Source: Glycomyces albidus
GTDB taxonomy: Bacteria > Actinomycetota > Actinomycetes > Mycobacteriales > Micromonosporaceae
Length of the DNA: 64,000 bases
Assembly (NCBI RefSeq): GCF_009451885.1
Contig: NZ_WIAO01000007.1
Coordinates: 1-64,000 of the forward strand
Direction of reading: 5' to 3'
How positions within the stretch are numbered: position 1 is the stretch's first letter; every line of letters begins with the position of its first letter. The notes under the pieces were generated by a model, which was not told the DNA's origin, ran no database searches, and worked only from the letters and a program-made list of their open reading frames with translations. Positions 53,118-61,964 of the stretch are shown here, piece by piece. The translations under genes were made by a program, and so were the position numbers.

Positions 53118-53486
53118 ATGAAATTCCTGCTCATCATGAACATCAACCCGAAGGTGCTCGAATCGCTGACCGAGGAGGAGCAGGCCGCGATCGGCGCCGG
53201 GCACGGCGACTTCATCAAGGAGATCAGCGCCTCCGGCGAGATGATCAGCACGCAGGCGCTCGCCGATCCGTCCGCCAGCGTCACGGTCCGGGCCGTCGAC
53301 GGGGTGCCGACCGCGACCGACGGCCCGTACGTGGAGGCCAAGGAGTTCATCGGCGGGTACTACCTCGTCGACGTCGATAGTAAGGAGCGCGCCGTCGAGC
53401 TGGCGAAGAAGATCCCGGACGCGGGGATCCCCGGTCTCGGGATCGAGGTGCGCCAGGTGATGTTCGAGGCCGGGTCGGAGATGTGA
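53118..53486 (+). CDS. YciI/DGPF-domain protein
   Basis: This 122-residue protein has AAGGAGG before the ATG. The family motif ATDGPYVEAKEFIGGYYLVD lies near residues 74-93, after an N-terminal MKFLLIMNINP strand. DGPF proteins are ferredoxin-like dimers of unknown chemistry that are genetically tied to ECF42 sigma factors. The stop overlaps the sigma gene start by GTGA, so both are co-translated. A probable ECF42-type promoter upstream would give positive autoregulation. Confidence 0.9.
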   Translation: MKFLLIMNINPKVLESLTEEEQAAIGAGHGDFIKEISASGEMISTQALADPSASVTVRAVDGVPTATDGPYVEAKEFIGGYYLVDVDSKERAVELAKKIPDAGIPGLGIEVRQVMFEAGSEM

Positions 53487-54673
53487 GCGACGTGGAGGAC
53501 GCGCTGCGCGCGGCCGTGCCGCGCGTCCTCGGCGCGCTGACCCGCCGGTACGGCGACTTCGCGGCCTGCGAGGACGCGGTGCAGGACGCCGTGCTGGAGG
53601 CGAGCCTGGCGTGGCCGCAGGAAGGGCTGCCGGACAATCCGGGCGGCTGGCTCTACCGGGTCGCCTCGCGCCGCATGGTCGACCGCATCCGCGGCGACGA
53701 GGCCCGGCGGCGCCGGGAGGCGCTCGCCGCGGCGCGGGAGCTGCCCGTCGAGGCGATCGAGCACGACGACACGCTGGCACTGCTCTTCCTGTGCTGCCAC
53801 CCGGCGCTGACGCCGGCCTCGCAGGTGGCGCTGACGCTGCGGGCGGTCGGCGGCCTGACCACGGGTGAGATCGCGCGCGCCTTCCTGGTGCCCGAAGCGA
53901 CGATGGGCCCGCGCATCAGCCGCGCGAAGAGCAAGCTCGTCGGGGCGCGTTTCGCCCCGCCCCCGGAGGAGGAGCGGCCGCAGCGGATGCGCACGGTGCT
54001 GCGGGTGCTGTACCTGATCTTCAACGAGGGGTACACGGCCAGCGCCGGGGAGCGGCTGCAGCGCCGCGACCTGGCCGCGGAGGCGATCCGGTTGGCCCGC
54101 ATGCTGTGCGAGGCCGCGCCCGGCGACGGCGAGGCGGCCGGCCTGCTGGCGCTGATGCTGCTCACCGAATCCCGTACGGCCGCCCGGGAATCCCCGGACG
54201 GGACGCTGATCCCGCTGGCGGAGCAGGACCGGTCGCTGTGGGACCGCGACTTGATCGCGGAGGGCACGCGGCTGGTCGAGGACGCGATGCTGTCCTCCGC
54301 GCTCGGCCCGTACCAGCTTCAGGCGGCCATCGCGGCCCTGCATGTGGAGGCGGAGGACGCCGCCGACACCGATTGGGCGCAGATCGCGGTGCTGTACCGG
54401 ATCCTGAACCGGCTCGACCCGGCGCCGATCGTCACCTTGAACCGCGCGGTCGCGGTCGGCATGAGCGAAGGCCCGCAGGCGGGCCTCGATCTGTTGCGGC
54501 AGTTGGAGCCGGCGCTGGAACGGCATCACCGCTTCCATGCGGTGCGCGGCTTCCTGCTCGACCGCGCGGGCGACCGCGAGGCGGCACGGGAGGCGTTCCT
54601 CGATGCGGCGCGCATGACCGCGAGCCTCCCCGAACAGCGCTACCTGCGTCGGCGCGCCGAAGGCACCGGCTGA
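53483..54673 (+). CDS. ECF42-type sigma factor with C-terminal TPR-like extension
   Basis: This 396-residue protein starts at the GTG at 53483. Residues 1-75 are sigma region 2 (RRYGDFAACEDAVQDAVLEA, then NPGGWLYRVASRRMVDR). About 100-160 is region 4 with PASQVALTLRAVGGLTTGEI and PEATMGPRISRAKSKL. The remaining 220 residues form the helical extension of this group, including VLYLIFNEGYTASAGE and NRAVAVGMSEGP. ECF42 has no classical anti-sigma factor; the extension is thought to control activity. The linked YciI gene is the usual partner. Confidence 0.92.
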   Translation: MSDVEDALRAAVPRVLGALTRRYGDFAACEDAVQDAVLEASLAWPQEGLPDNPGGWLYRVASRRMVDRIRGDEARRRREALAAARELPVEAIEHDDTLALLFLCCHPALTPASQVALTLRAVGGLTTGEIARAFLVPEATMGPRISRAKSKLVGARFAPPPEEERPQRMRTVLRVLYLIFNEGYTASAGERLQRRDLAAEAIRLARMLCEAAPGDGEAAGLLALMLLTESRTAARESPDGTLIPLAEQDRSLWDRDLIAEGTRLVEDAMLSSALGPYQLQAAIAALHVEAEDAADTDWAQIAVLYRILNRLDPAPIVTLNRAVAVGMSEGPQAGLDLLRQLEPALERHHRFHAVRGFLLDRAGDREAAREAFLDAARMTASLPEQRYLRRRAEGTG

Positions 54674-54894
54674 GGGAACCCGCCCGCACCCACCGCGTCC
54701 GCCGCCGCGCGGGCGTTCGGGCGTGATGCCGCCGACGACGGCGTCCTGCACGAGGCCGAGCCTCGCCGGCGACTCGTGCTCATGCACGCGCCCGGAACGC
54801 CGGCGCTGCGGCCACCGGGGTTCTTGCGGGAAACCGGTCGGCGGATCGCGGTGGGAGACTGGGAGTTCCAGGGAACCCGACGTTTGGAGACGCG

Positions 54895-56268
54895 ATGCTC
54901 TCGATGGACGACGTGCGCGATCGATTGGGGCCCGACCTGGCCCGCCTGGCCGAGGAGCACGGCGTGCCCGGCGCGGCGGTCGCGGTCGGCATCGGCGATG
55001 CGACGGCCGAGGCCGCGACCGGCGTGGTCAACCGCAGGACGGGCGTCCCCGCGACCCCGGACGCGGTGTTCCAGATCCAGTCGATCACGAAGGTCTGGAC
55101 CGCGACGCTGGTCATGCAACTGGTCGACGAAGGCCAGGTCGCCCTCGGCGACCCGGTCCGGGCGCACCTCCCGCGGTTCCGCACCGCCGACCCCGAGGCG
55201 AGCGCGCGCATCACCGTGGAGCACCTGCTCACCCACACCGGCGGCTTCGACGGCGACCTGTGGAAGGCCACGACCGGCGGTGACGATGCGCTCCAGCGCC
55301 TGGTCGAGGACGAGGTCCCGCGGCTGCCGCAGCGCCAGGCCCCGGGCGCGCGGTACTCGTACTGCAGCGCGGGCATGGCCGTCCTGGGGCGGCTCGTCGA
55401 GGTCGTGCGCGGCATGACGTTCGCGCAGGCGCTGCGCACGCATCTGGCCGGACCGCTGGGGATCGAGGAGCTGGCGTTCGACGCGAACGACGCGCTCGGC
55501 TTCAACACCGCCATCGGGCATGTCCCGCAAGGCGACCGGGGCATGTGGCCGCTGCCGGTGTGGGCGACCATGCCCGAGTCGAACCCCGCCGCCGGGAACC
55601 GCCTCGCCATGTCGGCGCGGGCGCTGCTCGCGTTCGGGATGATGCACGCCGCCGACGGCAGGGCGCCGGGCGGCGGGCAGGTCCTGTCCGAGGCGTCGGC
55701 CAAGGCCATGCGGACCGGGAGGGCCGCGATCCCCGCGTCCCCGGTGGTGCCGAAAGCGGTCGGGCTCGCCTGGGAGGTGTTCGGCGGCGGTGCCCTCGTC
55801 GGCCACGGCGGCGGCGCGATCGGGTTCGGGTCCATGCTGTACGTCGTGCCGGGACGGCGCGTCGCGATCGCACTGCTCACCAACGGCGGCGACGACAAGG
55901 CGCTGATCCGCGACCTCGTGGAACCCCTCGCCGAGGCGGCCTCCGGAGTGCCGCTGACCGGCCCGGACCTGCGGCCGAGACCGGTGGCCGATCCCGGCAG
56001 GTACACCGGCGTCTACGCCGACGGCACACAGCACCTCGCGGTGACGTCCGAAAGGGACGGTCTCAGCGCGGTCATCACACCGATCGGCGACGCCGCCGAG
56101 ATGATCGAACGGGCCGGCCTCCCGGTCGCTCCGACCGCCTTCGGGCTGCGCGAGGTCGGCCCCGGGACGTTCGCGACCGACGGAGGCCGGTACGCCCAGT
56201 TCCTCGACGCCGACGAGGGTCCGGCGCGCTTCGTCCACCTCGGCGGCCGCTCGGTCCCGCGCGCATGA
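54895..56268 (+). CDS. Serine hydrolase (beta-lactamase-related)
   Basis: This 457-residue protein has the SxxK motif Ser63-Ile-Thr-Lys66 in QSITKVWTA, the HLLTHTGGFDGD block, a Tyr motif ARYSYCSAGMAVLG and a C-terminal VGHGGGAIGF. The Tyr motif is normally Y-x-N; here the third position is Ser, an unusual change that may alter activity. A C-terminal about 90-residue beta domain follows, as in many EstB-type and D-aminopeptidase-like proteins. No signal peptide is seen. The ATG is preceded by GGAGACGCG, a weak ribosome binding site. A hairpin terminator lies at 56387. Confidence 0.87.
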   Translation: MLSMDDVRDRLGPDLARLAEEHGVPGAAVAVGIGDATAEAATGVVNRRTGVPATPDAVFQIQSITKVWTATLVMQLVDEGQVALGDPVRAHLPRFRTADPEASARITVEHLLTHTGGFDGDLWKATTGGDDALQRLVEDEVPRLPQRQAPGARYSYCSAGMAVLGRLVEVVRGMTFAQALRTHLAGPLGIEELAFDANDALGFNTAIGHVPQGDRGMWPLPVWATMPESNPAAGNRLAMSARALLAFGMMHAADGRAPGGGQVLSEASAKAMRTGRAAIPASPVVPKAVGLAWEVFGGGALVGHGGGAIGFGSMLYVVPGRRVAIALLTNGGDDKALIRDLVEPLAEAASGVPLTGPDLRPRPVADPGRYTGVYADGTQHLAVTSERDGLSAVITPIGDAAEMIERAGLPVAPTAFGLREVGPGTFATDGGRYAQFLDADEGPARFVHLGGRSVPRA

Positions 56269-56386
56269 GACGGCCTGCCTGATTCGCGGCTCCCGGCCGA
56301 CGATCCGCGCCGCCGCGCACCTCACGGGCTTGAACCGACCGGGCACCGGCGTCCCGCGCCGAATCAGCGCAGGCGGGAGCCGCGAA

Positions 56387-56409
56387 GGGCTGCCGCAGAG
56401 CGGCAGCCC
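56387..56409. terminator. Bidirectional hairpin terminator
   Basis: GGGCTGCCGC (56387-56396) is perfectly complementary to GCGGCAGCCC (56400-56409) around AGA. It lies between the convergent serine hydrolase and SnoaL-like genes. Confidence 0.85.
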
Positions 56410-56421
56410 CTCACGGCGCGG

Positions 56422-56823
56422 CTACCCCTCCTGCGCCGCCTCGTCGGCGGGGAGCGGGAGGTCGCCCGGGGTCTTGCTGTAGCCCAGCGCTTCGACGATG
56501 AGGCCGTCCCGCAAGCGCATGAGGTTGACGCCGCGCACCGAATCGGCGAGGCCCTCGCCGTAGCGCAGGCGCCAGCGGATCGTGGCGCGGTCGCCGGCGA
56601 CGACGATCTCCTCGGCTTCGAACTGGGTCGTGCGGTCCGCGGCGAGTGCCAGCCAGAACGACAGGCACGCGTCGCGCCCCACGTACCGAGCGCCCTCGGG
56701 GGCGGGCTGGACCGCCTCCATGACGCAGTCCTCTGCGACGAGGTCTTCGAGGACCCCGGGGTCGTGGTCGACGAACGCGTCGTTGAAGCGGTTGATCACT
56801 TCGGCGGTGGACAGAGGGGCCAT
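56422..56823 (-). CDS. SnoaL/NTF2-like protein
   Basis: This 133-residue protein is best started at the ATG at 56823, where AGGAG sits 5 nt upstream; upstream ATG and GTG codons at 56826 and 56829 are too close. The NTF2 fold signature is VINRFNDAFVDHDPGVLEDL at about residues 9-28, RYVGRDACLSFW and RATIRWRLRYGEG, with a C-terminal GVNLMRLRDGLIVEALGY. Such proteins may be enzymes or ligand binders. It is divergent from the TetR gene and carries one of two matched operators right at its promoter. Confidence 0.85.
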   Translation of the reverse strand: MAPLSTAEVINRFNDAFVDHDPGVLEDLVAEDCVMEAVQPAPEGARYVGRDACLSFWLALAADRTTQFEAEEIVVAGDRATIRWRLRYGEGLADSVRGVNLMRLRDGLIVEALGYSKTPGDLPLPADEAAQEG

Positions 56824-56838
56824 CATCACTCCTGTAGA

Positions 56839-56883
56839 TAGAACAGTCGGTCTATTCCCAGAATATATAGACCGGTTGATCTA
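56839..56883. promoter_or_regulatory. Two TetR operators of the form TAGAnC-n4-GnTCTA and the TetR promoter
   Basis: TAGAACAGTCGGTCTA (56839-56854) and TAGACCGGTTGATCTA (56868-56883) are imperfect dyads sharing TAGA-n-C-n4-G-n-TCTA with centres 29 bp apart. The second overlaps TTGATC at 56876-56881, the -35 box of the TetR gene, whose AAGAAT -10 (56899-56904) is 17 nt away and 6 nt before the ATG. Confidence 0.78.
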
Positions 56884-56910
56884 CCTGTCAAGGGATGGAA
56901 GAATGCCCCC

Positions 56911-57477
56911 ATGGCCACCCGCACCGCGGCCGGACCGCGCCAGCGCCTCCTCGAAGCCGCCGAAGAGCTCACCTACAGCCGTGGCATGAACGTCGGCGTC
57001 GACGCGATCCTCAAGCGCGCCAACGTCGCCCGCCGCTCACTCTACGAGCATTTCGGCGGCAAGGACGGCCTCGTCACCGCCGTCCTGGAGCGCACGACCG
57101 AGGCCGACGAGCGCCACTACCGCGAGACCATGGACGCCGCCGGCGACGACCCCCGGAAGCGCCTGCTCGCCGTCTTCGACGGCCTGGAGGCGGTCATCGC
57201 CGAACCGACGTTCCGCGGCTGCCGCTACCTCTCCGCCGACCTGGCACTGGCCGACCCCGACCACCCCGCGCACGCCGTCACCCGCGAGTACCGGCGCCGG
57301 ATCACCGCGCTCCTCGAACACGAACTGACCCGGCTGCGGCACCGCGCGGCCGGCCGCGCCGCCGCGCAGCTCTTCGTGCTCATCGACGGCGCACTGGCCG
57401 CCGGAGCCACCCGGCGCGCGGAGGCGGCCACCGGCGTGGGCGAGGTCGCCGAGCTGATCATCGACGCCGGGCTCTGA
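56911..57477 (+). CDS. TetR-family repressor
   Basis: This 188-residue protein has an N-terminal helix-turn-helix LLEAAEELTYSRGMNVGVDA, then ILKRANVARRSLYEHFGGKD near residues 34-53. The C-terminal domain matches the TetR group with FRGCRYLSADLALADPDHP, common in regulators of efflux or SnoaL-like genes. It is leaderless in appearance, with no ribosome binding site. Both operators lie between it and the divergent SnoaL gene, predicting control of both. Confidence 0.9.
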   Translation: MATRTAAGPRQRLLEAAEELTYSRGMNVGVDAILKRANVARRSLYEHFGGKDGLVTAVLERTTEADERHYRETMDAAGDDPRKRLLAVFDGLEAVIAEPTFRGCRYLSADLALADPDHPAHAVTREYRRRITALLEHELTRLRHRAAGRAAAQLFVLIDGALAAGATRRAEAATGVGEVAELIIDAGL

Positions 57478-57717
57478 CATCCGCTGCGGCGGAACCGCTC
57501 TCAGCGGCAGCGGCGGCCGATCCGGCAACAGCGGTTGGTACCCAAGGCATTCCGTGTCTTCGTCATCAGCAGTCGGACAGGCCACGGACCACCGCCGACC
57601 CCGACACCCCAGCGCACGGTGCCTTGATCCCCTGGGGCACAACGGGAGTCGCGAGGCACGCCGTCGGACACCTGCGGCAGTCCTGAGCGGGTTGGAACCC
57701 GCGCTTAGGGTTGCGGT

Positions 57718-58542
57718 ATGCCAATGCACTTCGTCACCCACGGGACGGGAACCCCCGTCCTCGCGATCCACGGCTGGACCCCCGACCACCGCCTCATGAC
57801 CGGTTTCCTGGAGCCGTTCTTCGCCCGCCGCGCCGCCGCGCGCCCCGACGGGCGCTCCTACCGCCGCCTCTACCCCGACCTCCCCGGCATGGGGCAGACG
57901 GAGATCACGGAGAAGTACCAGGGCTCGGACGACATGCTCGAGGCCGTCCAGGGCTTCGTGGACCACATGATCGGCGGCGCGCCGTTCATCGTCGTCGGCG
58001 AATCCTACGGCGGCTACCTCGCCCGCGCCGTCGCCAATTCCCGCCCCGAGCAGGTGCTCGGCCTCGGCCTCGTGTGCCCGATCGGGAAGGAGGCCCGCCG
58101 CTCCAGGCGGACCCTGCCGCCCCACACCGTGATCGCCGCCGACCCCGAGTTCATGGCCGGGCTGCCCCCGGCTGACGCCGCCTCGTACGGCGAGCTCGCG
58201 GTCGTGCAGTCTCCGGAGACGTTCCGCCGCTTCCGCGAGGAGATCGCGCCGGGCCTGGCGCTGGCCGACGACGAAGGGCTGGTGCGGGTGGCGCGGCGGT
58301 ACGAGCTGAGCACGGCCCCCGAATCCGGGGCGCCGTTCGAGCGGCCCGCGCTGATCGTGACCGGGCGGCAGGACGACAACACCGGTTACGCCGATGTCTA
58401 TGCGCTGCTCGAGCACTACCCGCGGGCGACCTTCGCCGTCCTCGACCGGGCCGGGCACAACCTCCAGCTCGAGCAGCCGGTGCTGCTCGACGCGTTCCTG
58501 GACGAGTGGCTCGACCGCGTCGAGGAGGCCGCGGCCGACTGA
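57718..58542 (+). CDS. Alpha/beta-hydrolase
   Basis: This 274-residue protein has the HGWTPDHRLM oxyanion region near residues 18-27, the nucleophile Ser96 in VGESYGGY, the acid Asp in TGRQDDNTG and the His in AGHNLQLEQP. A 5' -10-like TAGGGT at 57706-57711 lies 6 nt before the ATG and no ribosome binding site is present. It is a cytoplasmic enzyme of the lipase/esterase branch with unknown substrate, monocistronic and convergent with the BBE-type gene. Confidence 0.88.
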   Translation: MPMHFVTHGTGTPVLAIHGWTPDHRLMTGFLEPFFARRAAARPDGRSYRRLYPDLPGMGQTEITEKYQGSDDMLEAVQGFVDHMIGGAPFIVVGESYGGYLARAVANSRPEQVLGLGLVCPIGKEARRSRRTLPPHTVIAADPEFMAGLPPADAASYGELAVVQSPETFRRFREEIAPGLALADDEGLVRVARRYELSTAPESGAPFERPALIVTGRQDDNTGYADVYALLEHYPRATFAVLDRAGHNLQLEQPVLLDAFLDEWLDRVEEAAAD

Positions 58543-58586
58543 TCGGGCCCGCGGACGGGCCTGAGCGCGGCGGGCCCCGCGGGCCT

Positions 58587-59984
58587 TCAGCCGGCCGCCG
58601 GCGGGATGTTCTGGTTGGCGCGGAAGAAGTTCTCTGGATCGTAGGTGCGCTTGACCGATGCGAGCCGGTCGTAGTTGCCGCGGTACGTCGACTGCACGCG
58701 CTCCGGTCCCTCCTTCGAACCGAGGAAGTTGACGTAGGAGCCGCCCATGGAGTGCGGGTGCAGGTCGGTCGAGTAGTCGACGCACCACTGGCGGATCAGG
58801 TCGGCGCCGGCGGGGTCGGTGTCGATCCCGGCCACCACCCCGGACCACATGGCGTCCCGGTACGCCCACGCCGTGTCGTCCGCGCCGACGCGATGTGCCG
58901 CCCCGTCGACGGGGTAGAGGTGCATGGTCGACAACTCGGTGGGCAGGGCGCCGCCGTACCGCTCGTGCACGTCGATCGCCGCGTCGGAGATCGCGTCGAA
59001 GAAGGCGCCGCGCCAGTACCAGTGCAGCCCTTTCGGAATCTGCTCGTCGAACATGCCCTGCAGCGCGGGGTACGGCATCGGCGCGGCGAAGTGGAAGGCG
59101 GGCGGCGCCGGATCGTTCGCGACGGCCAGGACCGCCTCGAGGCGGCCTTCTGCCAGATCGCCGGTGTAGCACCAGACCACGGCGCACATCTTCTGGCCGT
59201 GGATCGGTTCGGGGAACGGCGGTCCGGGCGGCACCGTCAGGACGGCGAAGAACCCGTTGAGGTCCTCCGGCGCGCTGGGGAGGAACTCGCGGTACCACCG
59301 GAGCACCTCCTGGATGCGGTCGATCGGCCAGACGGTCAGGCCGACACCGACGTCCTCGACCTCGTGCAGTCGGAAGGTGAACGACGTGACGACCCCGAAG
59401 TTCCCGCCGCCGCCGCGCAGCGCCCAGAACAGGTCGGGGTGGTCGTCCTGTGAAGCGGTGACGAAGGCGCCGTCGGCGAGGACGACGTCGGCCGAGAGGA
59501 GGCTGTCTATCGTCAGGCCGTACTTGCGGGTCAGGTGGCCGTGCCCGCCGCCGAGCGTGAGACCGCCGACGCCCGTCGTCGACATGATGCCGGAGGGCAT
59601 GCCGAGGCCGAACGTGTGCGCCGCATGGTCGATGGAGCCCAGTTCGGCGCCGCCGCCCACCTGCGCGGTGCCCGCGCCGGGGTCCACGCGCACCCCGCCC
59701 ATGAGGGAGAGGTCAAGCGTGAGGCCGTCGTCGATCAGGCACAGTCCCGGGCCGCTGTGGCCGCCGCCGCGCACCGCGAGTTCGATGCCGGCATCCTGTG
59801 CGAAGGCGAGTACGGCCCGCACGTCGGCGACGTCGGCGCACCGCGCGATCGCGGCCGGCCGCCGGTCGATCATGGCGTTGTAGATGCTGCGGGCTTCGTC
59901 GTAACCGGGCTCTCCGGGGGCGAGGACGGGCCCGCGGAGCTCCTCTCGCAGCCTGTCGAGGTTCGTTCCGCTGTCGCTGCCCAT
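58587..59984 (-). CDS. FAD-linked oxidoreductase, berberine-bridge type
   Basis: This 465-residue protein starts at the ATG at 59984, with GGAGG upstream; a further in-frame start at 60020 lacks a site. The PCMH FAD domain has AVRGGGHSGPGLCLIDDGL, where the His attaches FAD covalently, and GGGHGHLTRKYGLTIDSLLS. The C-terminal BBE motif YRGNYDRLASVKRTYDPENF holds the conserved Tyr-Asn-Asp. Such enzymes oxidise alcohols or sugars with oxygen. No leader peptide was found, so it may be cytoplasmic, unlike secreted family members. Confidence 0.92.
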   Translation of the reverse strand: MGSDSGTNLDRLREELRGPVLAPGEPGYDEARSIYNAMIDRRPAAIARCADVADVRAVLAFAQDAGIELAVRGGGHSGPGLCLIDDGLTLDLSLMGGVRVDPGAGTAQVGGGAELGSIDHAAHTFGLGMPSGIMSTTGVGGLTLGGGHGHLTRKYGLTIDSLLSADVVLADGAFVTASQDDHPDLFWALRGGGGNFGVVTSFTFRLHEVEDVGVGLTVWPIDRIQEVLRWYREFLPSAPEDLNGFFAVLTVPPGPPFPEPIHGQKMCAVVWCYTGDLAEGRLEAVLAVANDPAPPAFHFAAPMPYPALQGMFDEQIPKGLHWYWRGAFFDAISDAAIDVHERYGGALPTELSTMHLYPVDGAAHRVGADDTAWAYRDAMWSGVVAGIDTDPAGADLIRQWCVDYSTDLHPHSMGGSYVNFLGSKEGPERVQSTYRGNYDRLASVKRTYDPENFFRANQNIPPAAG

Positions 59985-60345
59985 GATCGAGCGCCTCCAA
60001 TGGGAATGTGGAAGGCCCACGCGGTCCGGTCGAGCCGCACGGGCCCTGGCTCAGGGCGGCGAGCACCGGTTCGCACCTCGAATAGGAGACCTGAACGGGC
60101 CTCGACTTTCCGGCCCTGCAATGTCGACGTTACTCACGTTCGCGGACCCGGTCTCGCAATCCGCGCAATGCACAGCGGTGCCGGGCCCGACCGCGAGGCG
60201 GCTCACGGACGCCGGGATCGAACGGCTCGGCAGCGCCGAGGGGCACCGGGACCTCGCAGATCACTCAGTAAGGCATATATATCGAACGCGAGACATTCGG
60301 CTTTGTGCTCGACAGGGCAGACCGGCAGCACCTACGATTGCGGCG

Positions 60346-60825
60346 ATGAACCGCATCGAATTCGCGCTCGTGCCGGCGAAGGCCGCGGATGTTCCCACCC
60401 TGAGCGAGGACGGCCAGTCGCTCGCGATCGCGGTCGACGGCACCCCGTTGATCGACCTCGCCCGCCGTGCGGAACTCGACGACGCCAGGGCGGACGGTCA
60501 GCCCCAACTCGCGGGCGGATATGCGAACCTGCTCTACCTCGACCGGATCTGCTGGCCGAGCCGGCACTTCCTCGATCAGCCGGCCCTGGTGTGGTTCGGG
60601 GACGGCGACACCGTGGTCGCCGGATGCACCTGCGGTGACTACGGCTGCTGGCCGCTGTGCGTCCAGATCGAGGTCACTCACGAACACGTCGTCTGGCGGG
60701 ACTTCCGGAACGGCCACCGCACGAACTGGGACCTGAGCGCCTTGGGGCCCTTCGTCTTCGATCGCACCGAGTACGAGGCCGCGCTGCGACGTGCTACGCC
60801 TGCAAGGGAAACCGCGTCGAGCTGA
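60346..60825 (+). CDS. Hypothetical protein with Cys cluster C-x-C-x4-C-x3-C
   Basis: This 159-residue protein has a strand-rich first half and the short cluster GCTCGDYGCWPLC near residues 89-101, giving C-x-C-x4-C-x3-C, which could bind zinc or form disulphides. C-terminal aromatic residues WRDFRNGHRTNWDL follow. Similar actinobacterial proteins exist but have no assigned role. It is leaderless in appearance: TACGAT at 60333-60338 is 7 nt before the ATG. Confidence 0.75.
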   Translation: MNRIEFALVPAKAADVPTLSEDGQSLAIAVDGTPLIDLARRAELDDARADGQPQLAGGYANLLYLDRICWPSRHFLDQPALVWFGDGDTVVAGCTCGDYGCWPLCVQIEVTHEHVVWRDFRNGHRTNWDLSALGPFVFDRTEYEAALRRATPARETASS

Positions 60826-61001
60826 CGCGCACCGCCGAAGCAGTCGCAGTCGGCTGTGGCGGCCTCCTGCGACTGCCGGTCGATTTGCGGTCCGAGGCCG
60901 CAGGGCCGGCCCTGCGGCGATCCTGGTGGGCCTCTACCGGAACACTGACGGCGTGCGCACCGGTTCACGTTGAGCTGCATGGGATCTCGGCACTCCGCTG
61001 G

Positions 61002-61961
61002 TCAGTCCGGCACGCGTCGGTAGCCGTCGACGGGCAGGTATTCGAGTGAGGCGACCTTTACGGTGTCACCAGGTTTGGTGGCGTGCACCACCTGATTCCC
61101 GCCGACGTAGATCGCGACGTGGCCCAACCCGTGCGAGAACACCAGGTCGCCTGGAGCCAGCTCATCGCGGCCGATCGGGTCGGTCTGGTTCCACTGTGCT
61201 TGGGACGAGCGGGGCAGGTCCGCTCCCGACTGCGAGTAGGCGGCCACGACCAGCCCCGAGCAGTCGTAGGAGTTCGGGCCGGTCATGCCTGCGCCGTACG
61301 GCTTTCCGACTTGGGCGTAGGCGAACTGGACGACCGAGCCGGCGGATTCCGGGGGTGGTCCGGACGCCGTCGAGGCGCCGCTCGAGCGAACGGCCGTCTG
61401 TTCGCGTTCGCGTGCCTCTGCCCGTTCGAGGGCTTGCCGGGCCGTTTCGAGGTCGGCGGAGAGCGCTTCGGACCGGTCGGTGAGCCGGGCGATCATCGGG
61501 GCGAGGACTTCGAGGCGCTCGCCGGCGCGCTCGGCCGCCTCGTAGCGGACGGCTTGCTCGGTTCGCAGGTCCGCCAGTGACTCGATCTTGCTCGAGAGGT
61601 CGTCGCCCGCGGTCTCGATCGCCGTGGTGGCCCGCGCGAGCTGCGCTTCGACGGTGCCGAACTCCCGGTCGGCCTGCTCGACCAGAGCGTCCAGTTCGGA
61701 CCGTTCGGTTTCGAGCCGTTCCAGTTCGTGCTCGACGGACGTGCGATCGCGAGCGAGATCGTCGACGTGTGCCCGAATCTCTGAGCTGTCCGCCTGCGCG
61801 AGGTCGATCTCTTCGGCTTGCGCCGGGGTCGCGGCGACCATCGCCGCGGCGAGGTGCGCCAGCGCGAGTGCGGTCACCTTGCGGGCCGCTGTGGGGCGCG
61901 CGAGGCGCCCACTATGCGAATCGTGTTCGGGGTCGATGTGGTTCGACATGCACATCAGCAT
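61002..61961 (-). CDS. NlpC/P60 peptidoglycan endopeptidase (RipA-like)
   Basis: This 319-residue protein starts at the ATG at 61961, three bases after a short leader ORF; an ATG at 61949 is also possible. A signal peptide ending TPAQA lies at about residues 28-49. Residues 60-190 are a predicted coiled coil rich in Glu and Arg. The NlpC/P60 domain (about 205-319) shows catalytic Cys234 in SYDCSGLV and His281 in GHVAIYVGG. Such secreted enzymes cut peptide cross-links during cell separation. The coiled coil probably keeps it inactive or positions it. Confidence 0.92.
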   Translation of the reverse strand: MLMCMSNHIDPEHDSHSGRLARPTAARKVTALALAHLAAAMVAATPAQAEEIDLAQADSSEIRAHVDDLARDRTSVEHELERLETERSELDALVEQADREFGTVEAQLARATTAIETAGDDLSSKIESLADLRTEQAVRYEAAERAGERLEVLAPMIARLTDRSEALSADLETARQALERAEAREREQTAVRSSGASTASGPPPESAGSVVQFAYAQVGKPYGAGMTGPNSYDCSGLVVAAYSQSGADLPRSSQAQWNQTDPIGRDELAPGDLVFSHGLGHVAIYVGGNQVVHATKPGDTVKVASLEYLPVDGYRRVPD

Positions 61962-61964
61962 CGG

